NCBI GenBank assembly: GCA_044352985.1
Contig: JBILCU010000018.1
Coordinates: 1-56,940 of the forward strand
Reading direction: 5' to 3'
DNA: 56,940 nt
Origin: JADJDM01 sp044352985
Lineage (GTDB): Bacteria > Bacteroidota > Bacteroidia > B-17B0 > Aurantibacillaceae
Positions 33,500 to 43,297 of this stretch are shown here, piece by piece (within the stretch, counting starts at the first letter, position 1; each line of letters begins with the position of its first letter). Below the pieces are notes generated by a model. That model did not search any database and was not told the DNA's origin. It saw only the letters and a program-made list of their open reading frames with translations. The translations under genes and the position numbers were made by a program.

Positions 33500-33868
33500 A
33501 TGAGTACAACCCAAAAACAATGTCCGGAGTGTGGAGAAAAAATTGTTGGACGATCTGACAAAAAATTTTGTTCTGATGAATGCCGAAATAATTTTAATAA
33601 TAAACAGAACAGCAATACCACGAATTATATTCGTAATGTAAATAATCTACTAAGAAAAAACAGAAGAATACTGGAAGAATTAGCTCCTGACGGCAAATCA
33701 AAAGTTCATAAAAATAAATTAAACGAAAAAGGGTTTGATTTTAAGCACATCACTCATTTATACAAAACACAAAAAGGAAGCACGTATTTTTATTGTTATG
33801 AATACGGATACTTGCCGTTAGAAAATGATTATTTTTTAATAATTTGCAATGATAAAGAAAACAACTAA
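33500..33868 (+). CDS. Small zinc-ribbon protein (DUF2116-like)
   Basis: A 122-residue protein. The N-terminal zinc ribbon is CPECG (residues 8-12) with FCSDECR near residue 28, giving four Cys ligands. Two conserved-looking segments follow: NNLLRKNRRILEEL, likely helical, and GFDFKHITHLYKTQKGSTYFYCYEYGY, strand-like. No signal peptide or membrane helix; probably cytoplasmic. Relatives are small conserved unknowns in Bacteroidota. Its stop overlaps the start of the Omp85 gene (TAATG), so the two are likely cotranscribed with tsaB. Confidence 0.78.
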   Translation: MSTTQKQCPECGEKIVGRSDKKFCSDECRNNFNNKQNSNTTNYIRNVNNLLRKNRRILEELAPDGKSKVHKNKLNEKGFDFKHITHLYKTQKGSTYFYCYEYGYLPLENDYFLIICNDKENN

Positions 33869-35592
33869 TGTTAGTTTTTATTCGGGTGTTGCTTTGTTTT
33901 TTGATTGGGATTAATTTATCTGCACAAATCTCATTAAAAATAATTTGCAGCGATAATCCAAAAGCAATTAAAAAATTAAAATACAAATCAACCATTATAT
34001 CTAATGAAGATATAAAACAAGAAAACACAAACATCATTTCACAATTGCAATCGCAAGGGTACCTCACTGCTAATTGTGATAGTTTTGTTTTTGCTAATAA
34101 TGAAGCCGTTAGTTATTTTTCTGTTGGGCATCAATATAAATGGACAGAATTAAAAATCGATAAAAAAGATGCGCTGATATTTGCAGATGCAGGCTTAAAT
34201 TCGGAGAACTATCAAAAACAATTTTTTACCCCTAGGGATTTAAAAAAAATATACACCAAACTTTTGGCTTATCTTGAGAACAACGGTTACCCTTTTGCTG
34301 TTGTAAAGTTTGATAGCATAAGTATTCAGCCAAATAGCATTGGTGCAAAATTGAAAATTGAAAAAAACAAGTTTATTACATTAGACAGTATTAAACAGGA
34401 ACCCAATCAGGTGGTATCAGTAAATTTCATCACGCATTACTTGCAGATAAAAGAAGGAATGCCTTTTTCGGAAAGAAAAAATAAAGAAATCACTAAAAAA
34501 TTAAAGCAGCTTCCCTTTTTAAAAGAGAATAAATCACCGTTAATCAAACTAACCGACAAATCAACTAAAATGTATTTGTTTCTGGATAAAAAAAATGCAT
34601 CTCAATTTGATGGTATTATCGGCCTGTTGCCTGGAAACAATGGTAAAACCATATTTACAGGAGATGTGAAAATTAAATTACAAAATAGTATTTTAAAATC
34701 GGGCGAACTGCTGGAAATTAATTTCAGAAGGTTGCAAGCACAAACACAAGATGTATTTATTAAGGTAAATTACCCTTATTTATTTTCAACCCCTGTAGGA
34801 ACAGAGTATGCAATTAAAATATACCGAAAAGATACCTCGTTCATTGATGTAACTAATTTGTTCAATATTCAATATTTATTTAACGGTTTAAACAATATTA
34901 AGTTTTTTTATAAGCAACGAAATGCATCATTAATATCAACAGCAGCTTATGAAAATACAAGTGTATTGCCTGAGTTTGCCGATATGCAAACAATTTCATA
35001 CGGTGTGGGTTGTTTTATTGAAAAACTTGATTATAAATTTAATCCCAGAAATGGCATTAGTTTTAATCTTCAGGCAAGCGTCGGTAACCGAAAAATAAAA
35101 CAGAATCCACGCATTAATGAAAACGCATATCGTAATGTAGATTTGTTTAGCGCACAATATCAAATTGAAACCTTTTTTAATTCCTATTTACCCATTGCAA
35201 AAAGAGCGTGTTTAAAACTTGGAATTCAGGCGGCAGGAATTTATGCCGATAACATTTTCAAAAATGAATTATTCCGGATAGGAGGTTTGAAAACCTTACG
35301 TGGATTTGATGAAGAATCAATATTTGCAAGTACTTATGTAATACCAACTATTGAATACAGATATTTGTTTGAAGAAAATTCTGCACTATTTCTTTTTGCA
35401 GAAGGTGCATGGTACGAAAGCACATTGAATAATAATTATGTGAAGGATATACCAATTAGTTTTGGGGCAGGCATAAACTTTGAAACTAAAGCAGGAATAT
35501 TTTCATTGAATTATGCTTTAGGAAAACAATTCTCTAATGCGGTTGATTTAAGAACAGGTAAAATTCACTTTGGATTAATTAATAAGTTTTAG
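33868..35592 (+). CDS. Omp85-superfamily (BamA/TamA-like) outer-membrane protein
   Basis: A 574-residue protein with a signal peptide ending near LSAQ-I (residue 21). One or two POTRA-like units lie at about 25-200 (FTPRDLKKIYTKLLAYLENNGYPFAVVKF). A 16-strand-type barrel domain follows, with the family's L6-loop motif written LRGFDEESIFAS near residue 480 in place of VRGY/F, and a final strand ending in Phe (HFGLINKF). It is shorter than BamA and resembles the minor Omp85 proteins of Bacteroidota. It probably inserts or exports proteins or lipids; the cargo is unknown. It overlaps the zinc-ribbon gene by one base. Confidence 0.85.
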   Translation: MLVFIRVLLCFLIGINLSAQISLKIICSDNPKAIKKLKYKSTIISNEDIKQENTNIISQLQSQGYLTANCDSFVFANNEAVSYFSVGHQYKWTELKIDKKDALIFADAGLNSENYQKQFFTPRDLKKIYTKLLAYLENNGYPFAVVKFDSISIQPNSIGAKLKIEKNKFITLDSIKQEPNQVVSVNFITHYLQIKEGMPFSERKNKEITKKLKQLPFLKENKSPLIKLTDKSTKMYLFLDKKNASQFDGIIGLLPGNNGKTIFTGDVKIKLQNSILKSGELLEINFRRLQAQTQDVFIKVNYPYLFSTPVGTEYAIKIYRKDTSFIDVTNLFNIQYLFNGLNNIKFFYKQRNASLISTAAYENTSVLPEFADMQTISYGVGCFIEKLDYKFNPRNGISFNLQASVGNRKIKQNPRINENAYRNVDLFSAQYQIETFFNSYLPIAKRACLKLGIQAAGIYADNIFKNELFRIGGLKTLRGFDEESIFASTYVIPTIEYRYLFEENSALFLFAEGAWYESTLNNNYVKDIPISFGAGINFETKAGIFSLNYALGKQFSNAVDLRTGKIHFGLINKF

Positions 35593-35617
35593 AAGAATTT
35601 AATAGCAGACAAATAAA

Positions 35618-35650
35618 AGTGAAGCCGAAATTAACAATTTCGGCTTCACT
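35618..35650. terminator. Bidirectional terminator between convergent genes
   Basis: AGTGAAGCCGAAAT and ATTTCGGCTTCACT form a 14-bp stem with loop TAACA between the stops of the Omp85 gene (plus) and the DUF2911 gene (minus). T-runs are short on both sides. Confidence 0.8.
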
Positions 35651-35676
35651 CATTTTGAACAATATTTTACTGAAAA

Positions 35677-36525
35677 TTATTTTTTAGAATCAGCAATAAT
35701 CTGTTCGGCCATTTTTACGTAAGCATCATCCTGATCTTCTTTTGCTAAAGTTACAACTTGCGCCGCCGTAGCTGCTGCTCCTTTTTTATCATTTGATTTT
35801 GCCTGAATTTTTGCTTTTAACAACAATACCCAATATGCTTTCGGATTTTGAGATGCTGCCTTATCAGCCCACTCTAAAGCTAATTTTAAATCTTTATTGT
35901 TTTCATAATAATAGCTTGCTGCTTGGTAATATGGTCTTGAATCATTGATGACATTTTTCTCAATGTTCTTCATGATTTTAGTATCAATATCTGCAACAAT
36001 ATTGAATGATACTCTTGTGTTTTCCCATCTTAATTCAATGTTTGAAGATGATGAAGTAATGTTGGCTATATTTATTTCAAACGTTTCTACTTTTTCTGTT
36101 AGCGATGATGGTTTAACCGAAAATCGCATTAATTCATTTTCTTTTTTGTATTCTCCGGTGTTACCGCCCAAAGCTAGATCTTTATATAACATCAATTCCC
36201 AATTGTCTTTATTAGGAATAGAATATAATGCATAAGTTCCTGCAGCAACATTTTGCCCTTCTACTTTAACATCTTCGCCGAAAGTTATTTTAGTAGCGCT
36301 ATTTGCACCAGTTCTCCAAATTTTACCAAAAGGAACAACATCTCCAAAAACTACTCTTCCTTTTGCGCTTGGTCTTGAATACTCAATGCCAATTTCAGAC
36401 AAAGCAAAGTTTTGTTTGATGCTTTGTAATGGACTTGGAGCTGGTGTTTTTAGTTGCGCTTGTGCTGTTAAACTAAAAGTAGTGATTGCTAATGCTGCTG
36501 TAAATGTTTTGATTTTTTGTAACAT
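35677..36525 (-). CDS. Exported DUF2911 protein
   Basis: A 282-residue protein with a signal peptide ending near TAQAQ-L. Residues about 30-190 carry the DUF2911 pattern: IEYSRPSAKGRVVFG, VPFGKIWRTGANSATKI, AAGTYALYSIPN, WELMLYKD, and a strand ending RWENTRVSF. The last 90 residues are helical and TPR-like (YYQAASYYYENNKDLKLALEWADKAASQNPKAYW). It is periplasmic or outer-membrane associated, with unknown function. A TATATTTG box at 36560-36567 on the minus strand, about 34 bases upstream, is a probable -7 element. The 229 bases up to the next gene hold nothing else I can name. Confidence 0.9.
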   Translation of the reverse strand: MLQKIKTFTAALAITTFSLTAQAQLKTPAPSPLQSIKQNFALSEIGIEYSRPSAKGRVVFGDVVPFGKIWRTGANSATKITFGEDVKVEGQNVAAGTYALYSIPNKDNWELMLYKDLALGGNTGEYKKENELMRFSVKPSSLTEKVETFEINIANITSSSSNIELRWENTRVSFNIVADIDTKIMKNIEKNVINDSRPYYQAASYYYENNKDLKLALEWADKAASQNPKAYWVLLLKAKIQAKSNDKKGAAATAAQVVTLAKEDQDDAYVKMAEQIIADSKK

Positions 36526-36754
36526 GATTTTATTGCTTTTATATTAAAATTTATAAAATCAAATATAAACTTTTACTCTAAAAGGATTGCTTTGATTAAT
36601 CTTTATTAAAAAAAACACGATGTTAATTAATCAACTCAGTAATTTGAATCAATGCTCAACATTTCTGTTAATTAGTTGAAATTATATGCCTTCAGTTTTT
36701 TATCTTGCTATAATTAAGATGATAATTAGTTTCAACCACTAGTATTTATAGAGA

Positions 36755-37954
36755 CTAAAACACTGTAACTTCCTCTTTTTCCAATTTTGAAATGATTAAT
36801 GTTGCTACGCCGTTTCCTATTAAGTTGGTAATTGCTCGAGCCTCACTCATAAACTTATCAATGCCTAAAAGAAATGCCAACCCTTCAACCGGAATTTTAT
36901 TTAATGCAGTTAATGTAGAGGCAAGCACAACAAAACCACTTCCTGTAACTCCGGCAGCACCTTTGGAGGTGAGCATCAATAAACCAAGTATAGAAATCAT
37001 TTCACCAATACTTAAAGAAATAGTATATAATTGAGCAATAAACAATACCGCCATTGATAAATAAATGGATGTACCATCGAGATTAAATGAATAACCTGTA
37101 GGCACTACTAATCCAACAACAGATTTGCTGCACCCTAAACCTTCCAACTTTGCCATTAATGAAGGCATAGCCGGTTCTGAAGAAGAAGTTGCGAAAACGA
37201 GTAACAATTCTTCTTTTATGTAAAGAATAAATTTTCGAATACTCATTTTAAAATAATGCATGATTAATCCTAACACAATAAAAACAAATAAAAACATCGT
37301 GATGTACATGGTTAACATCAGTTTGCCTAGTGGTAACAAAGTTGCAATTCCAAACTTACCAACAGCAAAGGCTATGCCTGCAAAAGCTGCAATTGGTGCT
37401 AGTAACATAATGTAACCTAAAATCCGGAAAGTGAAATCGGACCATTTTTTTAACGTGGTGATATAGCTGTTTTTGTTTTTAAAAAAGGTGATAATAATTC
37501 CGCTTAGTATAGCCAATAGTAAAATTTGTAAGGTGAAATTGTTAACTAAAAAAGCTATCCAATCAAAACTTTTTTCTCCGGTTTTGATGTATTGGGTGGC
37601 ATCTTTTGCTTCGAGCAGATTTATATCTATTTTTCCAGGTTGCAATACATGAGCAACGAAAACACCTAATAGTAAAGCGAATGTGGTTACAAGCTCAAAA
37701 TATATCAATGATTTTAAACCAATGCGGCCAACCTTTTTTAAATCACCAATGGCAGATATACCAATGGTAACTGTAAAAAAAATAATTGGAGCAATAAATA
37801 CCTTAATGATTTTTATAAAACTATTTCCTATAATTTCTAGTTTCACTGCAAATGAAGGAAACAAATATCCAACGAGTATTCCTGCGGCTATGGCTAAAAA
37901 TACCTGAAAAGCAAGATTTCGGAATAGATTCAATATGCGACTTTGACTTTTCAT
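36755..37954 (-). CDS. Dicarboxylate/amino acid:cation symporter (DAACS family)
   Basis: A 399-residue inner-membrane transporter of the GltP/DctA family, which takes up C4-dicarboxylates, glutamate or aspartate with protons or sodium. About eight membrane helices plus two re-entrant hairpins. Family signatures: the serine-rich hairpin ATSSSEPAMPSLM (usually SSS.ATLP), the NLDGT motif of helix 7 in GYSFNLDGTSIY, and the second hairpin SKGAAGVTGSGFVVLAST. The substrate cannot be fixed by eye. It is divergent from aroE. Confidence 0.92.
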   Translation of the reverse strand: MKSQSRILNLFRNLAFQVFLAIAAGILVGYLFPSFAVKLEIIGNSFIKIIKVFIAPIIFFTVTIGISAIGDLKKVGRIGLKSLIYFELVTTFALLLGVFVAHVLQPGKIDINLLEAKDATQYIKTGEKSFDWIAFLVNNFTLQILLLAILSGIIITFFKNKNSYITTLKKWSDFTFRILGYIMLLAPIAAFAGIAFAVGKFGIATLLPLGKLMLTMYITMFLFVFIVLGLIMHYFKMSIRKFILYIKEELLLVFATSSSEPAMPSLMAKLEGLGCSKSVVGLVVPTGYSFNLDGTSIYLSMAVLFIAQLYTISLSIGEMISILGLLMLTSKGAAGVTGSGFVVLASTLTALNKIPVEGLAFLLGIDKFMSEARAITNLIGNGVATLIISKLEKEEVTVF

Positions 37955-37990
37955 TATTCATTTAAAATTACATTTATAATTTTAATCTGC

Positions 37991-37998
37991 TAATTTTG
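37991..37998 (+). promoter_or_regulatory. -7 box of aroE, 4 bases before its ATG
   Basis: TAATTTTG matches TAnnTTTG. The ATG at 38003 lies where transcription should begin, suggesting a leaderless message. Confidence 0.55.
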
Positions 37999-38002
37999 AT
38001 TG

Positions 38003-38755
38003 ATGATAAAAAAGTTTGGGTTAATAGGAAAAAAATTAGGACACTCGTTTTCAAAAAATTACTTCGAAAATAAGTTTAATGAGTTACAATTAACAAATCA
38101 TGAATACCATTTATTTCCTTTAGAAGATTTAGCAGAATTTAAGTCGCTTCTCATAAAAGAGGAAAACTTAATAGGCTTAAATGTCACAATTCCTTACAAG
38201 GAACAAATAATAGCTTATTTAGATGAATTGGACGAAACAGCGAGTGCAGTAAAAGCAGTAAACTGCATTAAGATAATTCATTCAAATAAGGATATTTTAT
38301 TAAAGGGTTATAACACTGATGTGTTTGGATTTAAGCAATCGCTGAAACCATTTCTGGAACCTCAGCATGAAAGAGCTTTGTTATTAGGCACAGGTGGGGC
38401 ATCTAAAGCAGTAAAATATGTTTTAGAAAGTTTTGGTATTTCTGTTTGGGAAGTAAGTAGAAACAAAACAAAAGAAAATCAATTTACTTACGAAGAAGTA
38501 AATGAAGAGTTAATCAAACATTTTAAGTTGATTGTAAATTCTACCCCTGTTGGTATGTCCCCCAACATTCTTGATTGTCCGGCACTTCCTTATGGAGCTA
38601 TTGAAAAGGATTTTTTATTATATGATTTAGTCTATAACCCTCAGCAAACCTTGTTTTTGAAAAAAGGAAAAGAAAAAGGGGCAGTTTGTATTAATGGCTT
38701 AAGCATGCTATATCATCAGGCAGATGAAGCCTGGAGAATATGGAATAAAGACTAA
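38003..38755 (+). CDS. aroE: Shikimate dehydrogenase
   Basis: AroE reduces 3-dehydroshikimate with NADPH in the shikimate pathway. The 250-residue protein has FGLIGKKLGHSFSKNYF at the N-terminus with the substrate serines, NVTIPYKEQI with the catalytic Lys, NTDVFGF with the catalytic Asp region, the NADP loop LLGTGGASKAV, NSTPVGMSP, and the C-terminal NGLSMLYHQADEAWRIW. The ATG at 38003 is preferred over the TTG directly before it. It is divergent from the symporter gene and follows a -7 box at four bases. Confidence 0.95.
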   Translation: MIKKFGLIGKKLGHSFSKNYFENKFNELQLTNHEYHLFPLEDLAEFKSLLIKEENLIGLNVTIPYKEQIIAYLDELDETASAVKAVNCIKIIHSNKDILLKGYNTDVFGFKQSLKPFLEPQHERALLLGTGGASKAVKYVLESFGISVWEVSRNKTKENQFTYEEVNEELIKHFKLIVNSTPVGMSPNILDCPALPYGAIEKDFLLYDLVYNPQQTLFLKKGKEKGAVCINGLSMLYHQADEAWRIWNKD

Positions 38756-38824
38756 ATACTATTTAAACGATGAAGTTTCAGACTCCATCGAAAAGAGTCT
38801 TTATTCTAAAAGCAAGTTAAATGA

Positions 38825-39214
38825 TTACATCCATTTTGCACAAAATGAAATAAACTCTTTTCTTAACTCATTAAAGTTTTTCTCAAAACTTTCTACCATT
38901 TCTTTCTCTTTTTCATGGTATGCAGTTTTGCGACGATCAACAGCTACTGGGTTTTCTTCAACTTCCTTTACTAAAAGATTTTCATTACTTTTTATTGCAT
39001 GAATTAGTTCATCAATGTTGTTGCGCTGAATGATAAACTGATTTTGAAAATGTTCCACTAGCTTTAAAAATTCTTTATTGTTGTTTTTAGAAACCAATTC
39101 TTCCAAGCGCTTTTTCAAAATCGTTAAATCATCTCTGTAAAAAATTAAAGTATTTAACCATGTTGTGTTTTCAGCATGTTGCGTAAAAATTTTTTCTTGA
39201 TGTGTTGTTGTCAT
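38825..39214 (-). CDS. Small helical unknown protein
   Basis: A 129-residue protein with no signal peptide or membrane segment. It is almost wholly helical and highly charged, with heptad-like segments (DDLTILKKRLEELVSK, FQNQFIIQRNNIDELIHAIK, YHEKEKEMVESFEKNFNELRKEFI), so probably a coiled coil. No known family was recognised. It is convergent with aroE, 69 bases from it. Cytoplasmic by inference. The coding status is supported by the length and by the lack of a better frame. Confidence 0.65.
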   Translation of the reverse strand: MTTTHQEKIFTQHAENTTWLNTLIFYRDDLTILKKRLEELVSKNNNKEFLKLVEHFQNQFIIQRNNIDELIHAIKSNENLLVKEVEENPVAVDRRKTAYHEKEKEMVESFEKNFNELRKEFISFCAKWM

Positions 39215-39338
39215 ATTTTCTTGTTCTTATTGCAAATAAAATCAAGATTTTATTTTTTTGAATTGACAACAATCACTCATCTAAAAGAGTTTCATCAGTT
39301 TTTCGAAATAAGATGCGATTAGAAAAAACCTAAGAACA

Positions 39339-41435
39339 TCATTTTTCAATATTCATTCCCAGCTGATAAAAAACAAAACTCCACATATCCGAAAATTCGG
39401 CAATTTGTTTTGAAGTTGGTTTACCTGCACCGTGTCCGGCATTGGTGTCAATTCGGATGATGATTGGATTTTTAGATTGATTAAATTCCTGTAAAGTAGC
39501 TGCAAACTTAAACGAATGTGCGGGCACAACTCGATCATCGTGATCGCCTGTGAGAATAAGTGTAGCTGGGTATTTTTCTTTTCTTACATTATGTAATGGT
39601 GAATACTTATACAGATAATTAAATTGCGTTTCGTTTTCACTGGTGCCGTAATCGGTAGCCCATGCCCAACCAATTGTAAATTTATGATAGCGAAGCATGT
39701 CTAACACACCAACAGTTGGTATTGCAACCTTGCACAAATCAGGGCGTTGAGTCATCACTGCTCCAATTAGCAGTCCACCATTTGATCTACCATGAATGGC
39801 CAACTTAGATGGGTTGGTATATTTTTCGTTGTATAAGTAATCTGCAGCAGCAATAAAATCATCAAACACATTTTGTTTGTTTGCTAATGTGCCTGCTTTG
39901 TGCCAGTTTTCACCATATTCTCCTCCTCCACGTATTCCTGGAATGGCATAAACTCCACCCTGCTCTAAAAACACACAACGATCTATCCTGAATTCAGGTG
40001 CGTAATAAGCATTAAATCCACCATACCCAAAGAGAAAACAAGGATTTGTGCCGTCTAGTTTTATTCCTTTTTTAGCAACAATAAACATGGGAATTTTTGT
40101 GCCATCCTTACTTTTATAAAACACTTGTTTTGTTTCATAATCAGTAGAATTAAAATTAATTTTAGGCTGAAACTGTAAACTCAATGTGCCAGTTTTTATA
40201 TCTAATTTATAGTTACTGCTTGGTTTTGTAAATGTTACAAAATCAATGTAGCCTACAGATTGCTCTTTTTCAAAATTCACTGAATTTACTTTTCCAATAT
40301 CGGGTAACTTTACTTCATAGACTAAGATTCCTTTTAAATCTCGTATTTCCATTTTAGTAGTAACATGGTGCAAATAATTTAGAATAAAATGATTGTCTGC
40401 AATGGTTACATTTTCCAATAAATACTCACGTTGTGGTATTAAATCTTTTGCTTGTTCGATTTCGGGTTGCTGAATATTTAGCTCCACTACTCTTCTGTTT
40501 GGTGCTTTGTAGTTAGTTAATAAAATCAATTTTTCGTTTCTTAACTCAAGTACTGTATGATCATGTGCAAAATCTTCAGCAATAGTAATTAGTTTATCAT
40601 CATTGATTTTTAAATTTTTTAAATGCAAACTATTTCCGGATGTTGATTCGGTTCCTGAAATAATGAGGTAGTTACCATCATCACTTAAGGAACAATAAAA
40701 ACTTCTTTTAGGATGTTTTTCATCGGCAAAAATGAGTTGATCATCTTTCGGACTAGTTCCAATTTTATGGTACATGATGCGTTGATTTTCATTAGATGCA
40801 ACCATTTCTTTTCCATCCTCTGGTTGTTGGTATTTACTATAGTAAAAACCGTCCTCTCCATTCCACTCAATGCCCGAAAATTTTATCCATGAAATTTCTT
40901 CATCAATAATTTTTAGTGAGTTGATGTCAATGATGCGAATAGTATTCCAATCCGAGCCCGCCTTTGAATAAGAGAAAGCATAATACTTTCCGTTTTTAGA
41001 AACAGCATCCGTTGTTATTGAAATGGTTCCATCATCTGCAAGCTGATTAGGATCAAGTAATATACGAGCACTCGATTTTTCATTATCCTGCACATACAAT
41101 ACAGATTGGTTTTGAATTCCGTTGTTCTTATAAAAAAACGTTTTGCCTGCTTTGGTATATGGAGCAGATTGTTTTTCAAAATTCCAGATTTCGGTTAGAC
41201 GCTTTTTTACTGATTCACGAAATGGAATTTCAGCCAATTTACTTTCAGTATATTGATTTTGATTTTTTACCCACTCCTCTGTTTCCTTACTTCTATCATC
41301 TTCGAGCCAACGATAAGGGTCATTTACTTTAACTCCAAAATAAACATCGGTTTGTTCTGATTTTTTAGTAAATGGTACTTGCGCAGTTAATAATACTGAA
41401 GATAGCATAAAGCCGGATATAAGTTTAAATTTCAT
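39339..41435 (-). CDS. Prolyl oligopeptidase (S9A family), exported
   Basis: A 698-residue serine peptidase that cuts after proline in short peptides. A signal peptide (MKFKLISGFMLSSVLLTAQ-) sends it to the periplasm. The N-terminus DVYFGVKVNDPYRWLEDDRS is the S9A start; a seven-bladed propeller covers about 75-410. In the alpha/beta-hydrolase domain the nucleophile is S551 in GRSNGGLL, the Asp is in GDHDDRVVP and the His in NAGHGAGKP. All catalytic residues are present. It is divergent from the DUF885 gene at 41506. Confidence 0.96.
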   Translation of the reverse strand: MKFKLISGFMLSSVLLTAQVPFTKKSEQTDVYFGVKVNDPYRWLEDDRSKETEEWVKNQNQYTESKLAEIPFRESVKKRLTEIWNFEKQSAPYTKAGKTFFYKNNGIQNQSVLYVQDNEKSSARILLDPNQLADDGTISITTDAVSKNGKYYAFSYSKAGSDWNTIRIIDINSLKIIDEEISWIKFSGIEWNGEDGFYYSKYQQPEDGKEMVASNENQRIMYHKIGTSPKDDQLIFADEKHPKRSFYCSLSDDGNYLIISGTESTSGNSLHLKNLKINDDKLITIAEDFAHDHTVLELRNEKLILLTNYKAPNRRVVELNIQQPEIEQAKDLIPQREYLLENVTIADNHFILNYLHHVTTKMEIRDLKGILVYEVKLPDIGKVNSVNFEKEQSVGYIDFVTFTKPSSNYKLDIKTGTLSLQFQPKINFNSTDYETKQVFYKSKDGTKIPMFIVAKKGIKLDGTNPCFLFGYGGFNAYYAPEFRIDRCVFLEQGGVYAIPGIRGGGEYGENWHKAGTLANKQNVFDDFIAAADYLYNEKYTNPSKLAIHGRSNGGLLIGAVMTQRPDLCKVAIPTVGVLDMLRYHKFTIGWAWATDYGTSENETQFNYLYKYSPLHNVRKEKYPATLILTGDHDDRVVPAHSFKFAATLQEFNQSKNPIIIRIDTNAGHGAGKPTSKQIAEFSDMWSFVFYQLGMNIEK

Positions 41436-41476
41436 TTCTTATACGATTGATGTATGCAATATTAATGATAAAAACA

Positions 41477-41484
41477 TACATTTG
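41477..41484 (+). promoter_or_regulatory. -7 box before the DUF885 gene
   Basis: TACATTTG matches TAnnTTTG, 21 bases before the ATG at 41506. The upstream element was not found. Confidence 0.4.
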
Positions 41485-41505
41485 CTTACAGCAAAACCAT
41501 AACAC

Positions 41506-43284
41506 ATGAAGTATTTTTTTATCTCATTACTTTGCGTTTCCGTATTTATTTCTTGCCAGTCAAACTCTACAGATCATGCCGAAACAAAAACAACAAATCT
41601 CGATAGTTCGTTTAATATTGTTTCCAATCGGTTTATTGATGAACTATGGAAAATTTATCCAGGATGGGCAACCGGTTTGGGTAATCACACCTACGATACC
41701 GTTTTAATTATTCCCGATGAATCCTCTCGAAAAAAAGAAGTATTATTTAGCACAAATTATTTAGATACCTTCTCTTATTTTAATCCAAATGATTTAAACG
41801 AATCCAATAAAACAGATAAAGCGTTAATTGAGAATTTTTTAAAATCTGTACAGTTTAACGTGAATCAATTTAAATCATACGAATGGAATCCTTCTGAATA
41901 CAATCCAGGGGGAAGTGTGGCAGATATTCTGAATAACAAAAAAGAGAAATCGGAATTAAAAGTTCAGCATGCAGTTTTAAAATTAAAACAGATAAATGCA
42001 TATTATGCTGCTGCAAAAACCAACATAAAAAACCCCATAAAAGAACACACTGAACTTGCTATAATGCAATTAAAAGGTACTATGGATTATTTCGCAAGTT
42101 CACTAAACGATAGCATAAAAAAATCAGCTTTAGATGATAGCAAAAAACAAAACTTGCTTAATCAAGTAATTATAATAAATAAAAGTATAGCTGATTTTGT
42201 TACGTACCTGGATTCGATACTCAAAAACAGCAAAAATTTCAGAGATTTCAGAATTGGCAAAGAGTTGTATGCAGAGAAATTTAAATTCGATATTCAATCT
42301 GCTTACACACCAAATGAAATTTACAACAAAGCCATGCAACGCAAAATTGCATTGTTAAAAGAAATGGATTCTATTTCAAAAAAATTATGGCCTAAGTATT
42401 TTAAAACGGCAGCTTATCCTACAGATAATAAAGTTGCTATTAAAAAACTAATTACGGAGATTTCAAAAACACATGTGGAACGCCAAAAGTTTCAGCAAGA
42501 GATTGAACGACAAATTCCAATCTTAACTGCGTTTGTGCAAAAGAAAGATTTGCTTTACCTCGACCCTAAAAAACCATTGGTGGTGCGTAAAGAACCAGAG
42601 TGGATGGCCGGTGTAGCAGGCGCTTCTATTTCTTCTCCCGGACCTTATGATAAAGAAGGTGATACTTTTTACAATGTTGGTTCGCTAGCATCCTATAGCA
42701 ATGAGGATGCAGAAAGTTTTTTGCGCGAATACAATAAATATATTTTGCAAATTTTAAACATTCATGAAGCTATACCTGGCCATTATGCGCAATTGGTATA
42801 TAGCAATCAATCACCAAGTATGATCAAAAGCATTTTTGGGAATGGCGCCATGATTGAAGGCTGGGCAGTCTATACCGAACGTATGATGCTGGAAGAAGGA
42901 TGGGCAAAAAACACCGAGTTAAACGGAAAAGTGGAGGAAGATGAGATGTGGCTCATGTATTGCAAATGGCACATGAGAGTAGTTTGTAATACCATTTTAG
43001 ATTACTCATTGCATAATTTAAACATGAGTAAGGAAGAAGGATTAAACTTATTAATGAATGAAGCCTTTCAGGAAAAAGCAGAAGCAGAAGGCAAATGGAA
43101 AAGAGCTACCTTAACACAAGTGCAGTTATGCTCATATTTTACAGGATATTCAGAAATTCATGATTTAAGAGAGAGCTTAAAGCAAAAGCAAGGAAATCAA
43201 TTTCAATTGAAAAAATTTCACGAACGATTTTTGAGTTTTGGCTCTGCGCCAGTAAGCGAAATTAAAAAATTAATGAAGGATTAA
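41506..43284 (+). CDS. DUF885 lipoprotein, probable zinc peptidase
   Basis: A 592-residue lipoprotein; the lipobox is VFISC with Cys near residue 17. The metal site is H420-E-A-I-P-G-H426, an HEAxPGH variant of HExxH used by DUF885 peptidases. The third ligand region follows in GAMIEGWAVYTERMMLEEGW. The rest is mostly helical, as in that family. DUF885 proteins are poorly studied; a few are linked to peptide or amide cleavage. The envelope location, with two S9 peptidases in the window, fits peptide use. It runs with the hydroxylase gene 13 bases downstream. Confidence 0.9.
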   Translation: MKYFFISLLCVSVFISCQSNSTDHAETKTTNLDSSFNIVSNRFIDELWKIYPGWATGLGNHTYDTVLIIPDESSRKKEVLFSTNYLDTFSYFNPNDLNESNKTDKALIENFLKSVQFNVNQFKSYEWNPSEYNPGGSVADILNNKKEKSELKVQHAVLKLKQINAYYAAAKTNIKNPIKEHTELAIMQLKGTMDYFASSLNDSIKKSALDDSKKQNLLNQVIIINKSIADFVTYLDSILKNSKNFRDFRIGKELYAEKFKFDIQSAYTPNEIYNKAMQRKIALLKEMDSISKKLWPKYFKTAAYPTDNKVAIKKLITEISKTHVERQKFQQEIERQIPILTAFVQKKDLLYLDPKKPLVVRKEPEWMAGVAGASISSPGPYDKEGDTFYNVGSLASYSNEDAESFLREYNKYILQILNIHEAIPGHYAQLVYSNQSPSMIKSIFGNGAMIEGWAVYTERMMLEEGWAKNTELNGKVEEDEMWLMYCKWHMRVVCNTILDYSLHNLNMSKEEGLNLLMNEAFQEKAEAEGKWKRATLTQVQLCSYFTGYSEIHDLRESLKQKQGNQFQLKKFHERFLSFGSAPVSEIKKLMKD

Positions 43285-43297
43285 TTTTTGTTTTTTT

